Shown here: in pieces, positions 8,418-14,971 of the stretch
How positions within the stretch are numbered: the first letter of the stretch is position 1
Layout: each line of letters begins with the position of its first letter
Assembly: GCF_000003605.2 (NCBI RefSeq)
Contig: NW_003153754.1
Location: 13,914 to 28,884, forward strand
Source of the DNA: Saccoglossus kowalevskii
Taxonomy: Eukaryota > Hemichordata > Enteropneusta > Harrimaniidae
Length of the DNA: 14,971 nucleotides
Direction: 5' to 3'
The notes under the pieces: model-generated
What the model was told of the DNA's origin: nothing
Seen by the model: the letters and a program-made list of their open reading frames with translations, nothing else
Database searches by the model: none
Position numbers and translations under genes: made by a program

Positions 8418-9556
8418 GTAATTGCAAGAGTCGTGGTATTGTGCTATTAGTGACGCAATAATTGTGGGACTTAAACTTTAGTCGTAAATGACCGACTACA
8501 AGACTTGATAAATAATTGTAAACTCGTAGTAGAGAGTAGTAACATTTACATAGAAAGTAAATCAAGTATCACAGAAGAAGGGGGGCAAGGGGGTAGCTGG
8601 TACAGTTTTACGGGAAATAAAAAGAGCTTTTTACAATTTATTTACAAAGAAAAAAAGACGTTTTTACAGTTTACAGTGAAAATTGAATTTTGCAGTGAAT
8701 TGTGTCATCTAGTCGTTTTACAGTTTCGAAAATGTAATTTCCCTGGATTATTCTTCACGACTTTTTTATTTGGATGTATATTCTTGTAACGTACCGAGAA
8801 AAATGACACATTTTTACAGTGTACGAAAAAAATATTTGATTGATTACGTTGTACGTCTAGCCTGTGATTACAGAATTACGGAATTTATTTTTTTCAATTT
8901 AGGTTGTACGAACAAAAAAATATTGCAATTACGTTGAACGAAGATACCCCCCCCCCACACACACACAGAGTAAATGTGTACCGTAATAAACGTAATGCTT
9001 TACGTCACAGCAAATCTTGTTTTTTGACCCTCGCTATGTTTCATTCTCTCGAACCATGACGATTGCATGACGAACTAAAATACTGATATTTCATTACGTA
9101 CGTATAAGTCTTTACGTTTTAAACATGGATAATAAATCAAATGCATTTTATTTACCGATATTCACTATATAGGGCCGCCATCTTGAATACGACTCGAATC
9201 TATAAAAGATGGAATCGGGTCATACTAGTATTCAAGAAGATGGCCCCCACACAATAGTAGTCAAATCGGTAAATCGGTAAATTAATAGAATTTATTTTAT
9301 AATAGTACTCTTTAATGTGACCTGAATGAGTTCGATTTTGACTAGCGTGTGCGCGTCCACTTTATATTTTACCAAAATTGTTTTTAGGGGTGTGGTCGAT
9401 ATTTTGATTGCGACTATTCACAATAATATTTCCTGAAAGACACAGTCTCAACACCTTCTCGCTTTTTTTGTTGTGTCAATATAATCTTTGCCGTCTGAGA
9501 AGAAATGGATTGTTGAAACATTTACACATCAGTAAATATTTGTATTTTATTGTTAG
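8418..9556 (+). other. Intron 3 with short direct repeats, C/AC tract and a foldback
   Basis: Donor at 8418, acceptor TATTGTTAG ending at 9556. TTTTTACAGT-like words recur around 8628-8820. A roughly 35-bp direct repeat (TGTACGAA...ATATT...TTACGTTG.ACG) occurs at about 8820-8855 and 8905-8940. A run of ten C (8947-8956) is followed by an AC dinucleotide run to about 8967. A foldback lies at 9147-9288. The last 122 bases (9435-9556) are duplicated before exon 5. Confidence 0.75.
9147..9288. mobile_element. 142-bp imperfect foldback
   Basis: The left arm, with TTTACCGAT (9151-9159) and GGGCCGCCATCTTGAATAC (9172-9190), is mirrored by the right arm, GTATTCAAGAAGATGGCCCC (9228-9247) and ATCGGTAAAT (twice, 9265-9280). 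Arms differ by small gaps. No coding capacity. It resembles a decayed MITE; superfamily not assignable. Confidence 0.55.
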
Positions 9557-9670
9557 ATATTGACGACTGTGATCCCAATCCGTGTCTCAATAGTGGTGTA
9601 TGTGAAGATGGAATAAACATCTATACTTGCACGTGTCCAGAAGGATACACAGGGGACATCTGTCAAACAA
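9557..9670 (+). CDS. Exon 4: calcium-binding EGF-like domain 2
   Basis: Residues 119-155 with split codons at both ends (phase 1 to 1). Acceptor TATTGTTAG|, donor ACAA|GTATGT. Joined to exon 3, the domain begins D118-I-D-D-C. Six cysteines lie at 122, 127, 133, 142, 144 and 153. [12 protein letters not shown] (133-144) matches the Asp/Asn hydroxylation signature C-x-[DN]-x4-[FY]-x-C-x-C. With the acidic D-I-D-D start this marks a calcium-binding EGF domain, where calcium stiffens the link to the preceding domain. The third residue of CLNSGVC is Ser where the sister exon has the more usual Gly. There is no in-frame stop or broken border, so it looks functional. Confidence 0.95.
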
Positions 9671-10259
9671 GTATGTGCCAATCTCCAATATTACTATCTA
9701 AATTGAAAGCAAAGTTTATGATCATTATGCCTCTGCTGTATCTTAAAGTAGTTGGTTACTATCAAGATAGATACTCATTGAATGAAGTTTACAATGTGAT
9801 TTTATTTTAAGCTGCTGTTCATAACTTGGGCCCCGAATGAATAATATATAGGTCCGGCGCCCTCGCAGTTGCAGAACGAGATTTCTGGGAGTAGTCATGC
9901 GAGGGCGCTCGGTAGACTCATTCATAAGAAATTTTAAGTGATTTGCTCACTATATGTAACCGAACGAAATTTTGAGATACGAGACCTTTTTACCGTGAAA
10001 ATGGGTTTCCGCGTAAACTGTCCCACTTTCAAAATATTCGTTTATAACAAAGCCATTATATGATAACAGACAATTTCAAGTACATTTACCCCTTCAGGTA
10101 TACGTATATGCACATCGAAAATTATGAAGAAGAGGGGAAAGACATAGTCTCAACACCTCCTCTCACATTTTTGTTGTGTCAACATAATCTTTGCCGCCTG
10201 AGAAGGAATGGATTGTTGAAACATTTACACACCAGTAAATATTTTTATTTTATTGTTAG
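9671..10259 (+). other. Intron 4, with duplicated ends
   Basis: Donor GTATGT at 9671 and acceptor TATTGTTAG ending at 10259. Its first 35 or so bases match the start of intron 5 and its last 123 bases match the end of intron 3, as expected after duplication of an exon with flanks. The middle contains the foldback at 9837-9925. No further exon is visible. Confidence 0.85.
9837..9925. mobile_element. 89-bp foldback with GCGCCCTCGCA arms
   Basis: GCGCCCTCGCA (9857-9867) and TGCGAGGGCGC (9898-9908) are exact inverted copies 30 bases apart. The arms extend imperfectly outward to ATGAAT (9837-9842) and ATTCAT (9920-9925). It sits in the only unshared part between the two duplicated EGF blocks, so it probably inserted into one copy after the duplication. 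Confidence 0.6.
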
Positions 10260-10373
10260 ATATTGACGACTGTGATCCTAATCCGTGTCTCAATGGTGGT
10301 GTATGTGAAGATGGAATCAACGACTACACTTGTACGTGTCCAGAAGGATACACAGGGGACATCTGTCAAACAG
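10260..10373 (+). CDS. Exon 5: calcium-binding EGF-like domain 3 (duplicate of exon 4)
   Basis: Residues 157-193, phase 1 to 1, same length as exon 4. Acceptor TATTGTTAG|, donor ACAG|GTATGT. Cysteines at 160, 165, 171, 180, 182 and 191. [12 protein letters not shown] (171-182) again fits the calcium-binding and Asp hydroxylation signature. Joined to exon 4 the domain begins N156-I-D-D-C, also acceptable for calcium. Within the exon it differs from domain 2 by two amino acids (S130 to G168, I139 to D177). The remaining base changes inside complete codons are silent, and the last base of the exon also differs (A to G), which changes the codon split across the next junction. It is the better match of the two to consensus (CLNGGVC), so it may be closer to the ancestral form. 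Confidence 0.95.
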
Positions 10374-13219
10374 GTATGTGCCAATCTCCAATACACTATC
10401 TAAATTTATCATGATGGTGTTATCAGTGTAATATTACTATGTTACTACAATATACTTTAATGTGTTTTCGCATTCCACAAATCTTAATGTGTACGACCTT
10501 TGTAGTGTGAATGTCAGCCAATCAGAATCCCTTAGAAGGCACGCAATGTTATATACAAGTGAATACATTTGAATTATTCATGCGGGTTTATGTGTTGATA
10601 GAACCTTCAGATGCAGACGATATGTTGTTTGCGTTGACTTACAAAATCCAAGTGTTACCCTGTGTGATTTTGTTTTATCTGGCTCTTGTCAGCTCATTAA
10701 TAATTCAGCCCAAACAAGGCATCTTCGTTAGCCAAGGTCTAAATTTATTCGGCCAAGCCTGTAAACAGATTTTGGCAAAACGACCATCAAATATGCGTAT
10801 TCTAACAGTGCCCCAAGTCAATTGAGGCTAATCATTGTCCAATCAGTTTGCGTGTTGCAAATCCCTCTTTGGCGTTTCATTTTAAACAAAATGGCGGCGC
10901 CCATGAATCGTGATATTTGTGATGATAAAATTGCGAAGTTGTTGGTGTTGGTGCCTTCAAGCCTCATCGGGTACAGGCAATCGACGCAGTTTTGTGTGGG
11001 AAGGATGTCTTCATGGCGACAAAAACAGGGAGTGGAATTTTGTTTCATAATTTAGCACGTCCAAGCTGATTGGGCTCCTTGTTTCGAGGCGCGCCCAATC
11101 ATATCTCACTACTTAAGATACGCAATTAGCCTATGCGATCGCGCGCAGTATCTTCTAGAGGCATATAGGTCGAAGACACGGGACCGTGCGATTCGGACGA
11201 TGAAACAAGGACTCGAACCAATTATATATCCGCGTTAATGTTACCATGAAGCTAAAAAAAGAGGACCATGAGAACACGTATTTTTTACGGAATTCTCGTT
11301 TCTTTCGGATGATTCTGAAGCAAAGTGCATACATATTTTATAAACATATGAGCAATGCAGCTATTTAAAATTGTGTTGTAAACAAACGTATTGCACGACC
11401 ATTCAAACTTCATATAAGGACAATGTATGGTGACTCATATCATACGCTCACATTATCTTTGTCATCTGGTCAAATATGGCTGACTGACACCGGACTATGT
11501 CATCAAATTTAATAATTTGTCATTGTTAAAATGGAACTGGGATTATTTCATTCACACTTTTTATGATGGTTACAGGTGCGCATCATATTTTTAAATATTG
11601 TAACAAAATACCGATTAGTCACGGTGGCCATTTTGTTTTCAGTCATTTCTATGCGTTTCCTCACTAATCATGTATCGTTCGATTAAGTGGAAATTCTGTA
11701 CACCAGTACTATATAGATGATCACGAGTAATGGCATAGCATGTGTGGATAGTTCTCTGTCGGGCGGAAATGTATACTTATGGGTTGACATCCGTGCGTCC
11801 GTGTGTTTGTCCGTCCTTTTTCAGCAATATCTCACACATGCTTGGACCAATCAAGCTAAAACTTCACACATACATTTGTCTTATCTTCATGCATTTGTTT
11901 CAAGATGGCCGAATGGCAACCATTTTAAGGCCAGAAATACAATAAAATCAAACATTTTCAAAATTCCCGAACCAAATCTCAGTCATGTATGAACGGATTT
12001 AGGTTAAATAAGGTAAACACATTAAACACAATGGGACATTCATGCACGTCATTTTATTTTTCATATCAAGCTAAATAGGCGGCCTTTATGTTTTAAAGAT
12101 TGCAGTGTCCGATCCACGTCACCGACATATCTGGACAAATCAAGTTTAAACTTCACATATATATCACACAATATTAACTGATTTAATTCCAATTTGGTCC
12201 ATACAATGAACGTCATCGATGTTCACTGTAGTGTGTAATTTGTTTTTCCTGATTGGATTCAATTCATTATCATCTAACTGGTCGCCATACTGTTTGATAC
12301 AATGCGTATAGTAGCCGCATTCCTGACATGCATTTCATGTGCACATTATATCAATTCACACTAATTATTTACGGCACTAATGCAATACTGTTACAAGATA
12401 TATTTCTTTTGATCATTTTATATTCAATTAATAAAAGTGGGTACAAAGACAAAATATATTCGTATACTAAAGCACGTCAATTTGTTTTGCCTTTTGGTGA
12501 AATTTGGCCGACAGATGGCCATAATTGTCGCCCACTTGTGTCCCGCATGTTCCTCGGGCATGCCTCGGCTGATTGACACAGTCACTAAAAGTCTGAAAGT
12601 AAACAGTTACTATGTAATTCACAATGACTTGTTGATTTTAAATTTACATGGAACTCTCTTACAACAACAACGCAAGACAATGGTGGTCCATGGCGTCGAT
12701 GTTCTTCCGTTAAATCTCATGTCATAAAAGCCATATCATGTAATGATTAAATGAAAAAATCAGCGATTTGAGTCATGTTTTTTTAGCAAATTTTTATGAA
12801 GAGTAACTATGGTGGCACGCGTGATTTCAAAAAATAATTTTAAGATTGAATAATTGAACATTGTACTATTAAAGTACAACAAAGACGACCCCAATTTAAA
12901 GACACCAAATGTTATATCATAGTACGAATGTCTAGAAAATGTCGTTTACCCGATCAAATTCGAAAATCGGCTAAAAACTGTGCCACATCTAGCCTCGTCC
13001 GCCGCCGGCCCAGAGAACTGTGAGTCAGGTGACAAATAAGTGCGTGATGTAATAAGTGAAACTATTCGATGTCTTTGACCTGTTGTGTGACCTATTGCTT
13101 TTTTATACGTAGGTAGGAAAGTTTTGCGCGTCGTATATACTAGTAATTATCTACTTTCGAGTTTAACGATGCTCACTACAAAACTAACATACGTCTTTTA
13201 ACTGTTTCTCCTATCACAG
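10374..13219 (+). other. Intron 5, the long 2.8-kb intron
   Basis: Donor GTATGT at 10374, acceptor CTATCACAG ending at 13219. Contents include GCCAATCAG-type boxes near 10515 and 10837, a hairpin GATTGGGC...GCCCAATC (11068-11075 and 11093-11100), a stretch open on both strands at about 10820-11050, and two diverged copies of an interspersed repeat listed separately. I see no exon with two good borders and a domain signature. Confidence 0.7.
11800..12230. repeat. Two diverged copies of an interspersed repeat
   Basis: TGGACCAATCAAGCTAAAAC followed by TTCACACATACAT (about 11843-11875) recurs as TGGACAAATCAAGTTTAAAC followed by TTCACATATATAT (about 12132-12164). The first copy is preceded by TCCGTGCGTCCGTGTGTTTGTCCGTCC (given here as repeated TCCG-type words, about 11789-11816). 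The match over about 45 bases is roughly three quarters. A weaker third match (GGTCCAT...CGTCGATGTTC) lies near 12684-12706. Type of element not determined. Confidence 0.55.
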
Positions 13220-13369
13220 TGCTCCCTCCGTCGTGTGACATTAATAATGGTGGATGCGATCATAATTGTCATCCAACATATGACGGCACTGGACGTTATT
13301 GCTCGTGTAACACTGGCTATGACCTGAAATTGGACGAAATGGCATGCGACTTGATATGCAAGACACAAA
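13220..13369 (+). CDS. Exon 6: EGF-like domain 4 plus first strand of the lectin domain
   Basis: Residues 195-243, phase 1 to 1; acceptor CTATCACAG|, donor CAAA|GTATGT. The EGF-like domain has cysteines at 199, 206, 210, 221, 223 and 236. The pattern CDINNGGCDHNC, then YCSCNTGYDL, then a cysteine after a long last loop, is typical of the complement/fibulin/LDL-receptor-like EGF subtype. The start lacks the acidic calcium motif. A seventh cysteine, C240, follows just four residues after the last EGF cysteine. It lies 12 residues before C252 of exon 7, the spacing of the N-terminal cysteine pair in long-form C-type lectin domains. I infer that the lectin domain begins here and that an intron splits its first hairpin. 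Confidence 0.94.
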
Positions 13370-14438
13370 GTATGTAATTCAATCAATGCGTATATACATA
13401 AATGTAATTGTATTTTTGAATTGCACGTTATTTATCTCACGTGATTATGTGAACTGTTGAAGTACACTATTACAACTATGAGTAATACACTGAAGAAAAC
13501 CTGTAACAACTTCAACACTACGACAAAGACTTTTCGTTTTCGACATTGTGAAATTCTTTCGTTTTTTTGGTGAGGGAAAACCTCGAAAAAATATGATTTT
13601 GACAAGATAATTCAGAAATATATATCAGGAATTCCCTGTGCACTATAAATAATTTTCATAATTACCGATTACACGAGAATATTGCATTTTATTTGTCTTG
13701 AATTATGACTGAAAGAAGCTGAATGAAATTGCAATCTATATAGTGTGTTCAAAAACTCATGTATGAACAATAACTTTAATAAGGGTTTTACTTGGTAAAA
13801 ATACTTCATAAAAACGAAAGGATTTCACAATATCGAAAATTGGGAGTCTTTATCGCAGCGTTCTACCTTGCCAGTAGTGGTATATTTTTTTGAGCTGATT
13901 AATAATTTGTCTATGTATGCCAATCTCACTCAAAGCTAAAGATTTGAAGCGCCGCGTCCTGTTCGATATGGGACTCATAGCGACGTATACGACGCGTGTA
14001 AAATACATTGTTTGTAGCGCTTTAAATACAGGTTTTTTTCACATTTTACACTCAATAAAAATATATTTTTAAATACAAAAACAACAAATTAACAGTTGTT
14101 GTCAATATCGTAGAAAAAAATACTAATTTAAACTTCGACAAATCATGTAAATTATGTAATTTATTTTTGAACACTTCTTCTTGATGTGTATATTTAATTT
14201 ACTCCATAAAAAGAACAACATATCTACAACTCTGGGGGTTCCATGCATAGTTGATAATATAGAAAAAAAGAATACTTATGCAAACGTACATAGTTTTAAA
14301 AGTGTGGTCTGGAAGCTTAAGGACAGACACATATTGTATGCTCATATTAGTTTGTGAGATCAAATCGTCATAGAAACTTTCATGTCAGGTACTGGGAGCA
14401 GTGGACTAAGATTATAGAGAAAATGCGATTTATTTCAG
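13370..14438 (+). other. Intron 6, AT-rich with a foldback
   Basis: Donor GTATGT at 13370, acceptor TTTATTTCAG ending at 14438. Apart from the foldback at 13501-13874 and a small CpG-rich patch with CGTATACG (13949-14000), it is plain AT-rich sequence without an exon signature. Confidence 0.75.
13501..13874. mobile_element. 374-bp foldback element (MITE-like)
   Basis: The core left arm (13537-13566, TTTTCGACATTGTGAAAT then TCTTTCGTTTTT) is the inverted copy of 13810-13839 with about two mismatches in 30. The match extends outward through ACAAAGACT (13523-13531) against AGTCTTTAT (13845-13853) and more weakly to 13501 and 13874. No coding capacity in the loop. The good arm identity suggests a younger insertion than the other foldbacks here. 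Confidence 0.65.
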
Positions 14439-14775
14439 ATTTCCCGATACTTACAATAAGATGTGTGACGTATGAATTAGCGCCCTCTGGTTCCAATTGG
14501 GATGGTGCAGTACAAGGATGTGAAAACAGCGGTTTAAAGTTATTCAAAATCCGGGATGCCGAGGCCGCGAACTGTATTCTACAATACCTACAAATGAATC
14601 ACCCCACCCTCGGCGATATATGGATAGGCCTTCGTGACTCTGTAGGCAACGCTGCCAACCCGGCCTACTACGACTGGGTCGCGGATGGATCTGACTTAAC
14701 TGGGTATCAGAATTGGGCACCCGGTCAACCTAACGATAACTCCCCATGGGCCGCTCAACGGTGTGTCCAATTGTG
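14439..14775 (+). CDS. Exon 7: main part of the C-type lectin-like domain
   Basis: Residues 245-355, phase 1 to 2; acceptor TTTATTTCAG|, donor TTGTG|GTAAGA. In order: RCVTYE (C252), W264-x-x-A-x-x-x-C271, a second helix with an extra cysteine C289, the family hallmark W305-I-G-L, YYDWVADGSDLTGYQNW, then WAPGQPND (336-343) and RCVQLW with C352. C271 should pair with C376 and C352 with C368 (exon 8), as in the family. QPN at 340-342 is the position that is EPN in mannose-type and QPD in galactose-type lectins; here it is a mixture. The glutamate normally two residues before C352 is Gln350. Such domains bind sugars, proteins or lipids outside the cell; the ligand here cannot be told from sequence. 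Confidence 0.96.
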
Positions 14776-14883
14776 GTAAGAACAAACCCGCTTTATTTTA
14801 CTGAGACATGTGCTCGAAATAGACCTGCCTACCGGTGACAAACACAACTAAAACGGTCACAATATCGTACATTTTTTTTACAG
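14776..14883 (+). other. Intron 7, 108 bp, splitting the lectin domain
   Basis: Donor G|GTAAGA at 14776 and acceptor TTTTTTTTACAG ending at 14883. It is phase 2 and much shorter than the other introns. It interrupts the lectin domain right after the CVQLW strand, splitting the codon for W356. Confidence 0.92.
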
Positions 14884-14966
14884 GAAAGGAAGCGGTTATA
14901 GATGGGACAATGATGATTGCTACAAAGGAAAACGCTATTTCTGTGAAACTGGGATTAATCACGACG
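14884..14966 (+). CDS. Exon 8: C-terminal part of the C-type lectin-like domain
   Basis: The first base completes W356; residues 357-383 follow. WDNDDC (363-368) occupies the WND calcium motif, and RYFCE with C376 is the typical final strand, so the lectin fold is complete here. In the family the order is W-N-D; here the two residues after W363 are D364-N365, so the calcium-ligand pair is swapped. I place the exon end at 14966 because GACG|GTGAG is a good donor, would end phase 1 like the other modules, and comes a few residues after the domain ends. If this donor is not used, the frame stays open to the window edge at 14971. No stop codon is seen, so the protein continues beyond the window. 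Confidence 0.9.
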
Positions 14967-14971
14967 GTGAG

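Larger units (their letters stand above)
9435..10410 (+). repeat. Tandem duplication of an intron-EGF exon-intron block
   Basis: A block of about 270 bases at 9435-9705 recurs at 10137-10410, offset 702-703. It includes 122 bases of the preceding intron, the whole 114-bp exon and about 35 bases of the following intron. The two exons differ at 8 of 114 positions by my count. The upstream intron parts differ at a similar rate, roughly one in ten. The intermediate segment (9706-10136) is not shared and holds a small foldback. Confidence 0.9.

Noticed and set aside
8173-8565. 130-residue open frame on the minus strand
   Set aside because: It overlaps EGF exon 3 in antisense, has no domain pattern, and the plus-strand exon has six placed cysteines and good splice borders.
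11717-11992. Overlapping open frames around the TCCG-rich repeat
   Set aside because: The sequence matches another diverged copy nearby and has no protein signature; treated as an interspersed repeat.

Overview
The window is eukaryotic, AT-rich genomic DNA from an animal, most likely an invertebrate. The evidence is short exons with GT...AG borders, long introns full of minisatellites and foldback elements, and extracellular modules (EGF-like, C-type lectin) on phase-1 exons, a metazoan exon-shuffling pattern. The style of the repeats would fit a marine invertebrate deuterostome or a lophotrochozoan, but sequence alone does not settle the species.

One plus-strand gene explains all the convincing coding sequence. 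I assembled it from eight exons whose phases join without a break: exon 1 (CDS 2280-2327, ends phase 0), exon 2 (5910-6057, phase 0 to 1), exon 3 (8262-8417, 1 to 1), exon 4 (9557-9670, 1 to 1), exon 5 (10260-10373, 1 to 1), exon 6 (13220-13369, 1 to 1), exon 7 (14439-14775, 1 to 2) and exon 8 (14884 to about 14966, 2 to 1). The joined product is at least 383 residues and runs off the right edge. It is predicted to be a type II membrane protein: a short tyrosine-free cytoplasmic tail (about residues 1-27), one small-residue-rich transmembrane segment (about 28-50), an acidic and Thr-rich stalk, four EGF-like domains (86-115, 122-153, 160-191, 199-236) and a long-form C-type lectin domain (240-376). 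EGF domains 2 and 3 have calcium-binding signatures and come from a recent tandem duplication that also copied intron sequence.

Layout: 1-2199 is upstream sequence with no recognisable gene. A TATA box at 2200 lies 80 bases before the start codon. Intron 1 (2328-5909) holds a perfect hairpin, a 250-bp foldback, a 19-bp near-perfect palindrome, three ACGTCA motifs spaced 21 bp, and two diverged copies of an interspersed repeat. Intron 2 (6058-8261) holds a GC-rich patch and a 700-bp higher-order minisatellite. Introns 3 to 6 carry further foldbacks and diverged interspersed repeats. A second TATA box just upstream of exon 2 raises the possibility of an alternative promoter.

The assembled architecture (type II anchor, EGF x4, C-type lectin) is the item of most interest. 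It suggests a surface lectin-type receptor or adhesion protein, with unusual residues at the usual calcium and sugar site.
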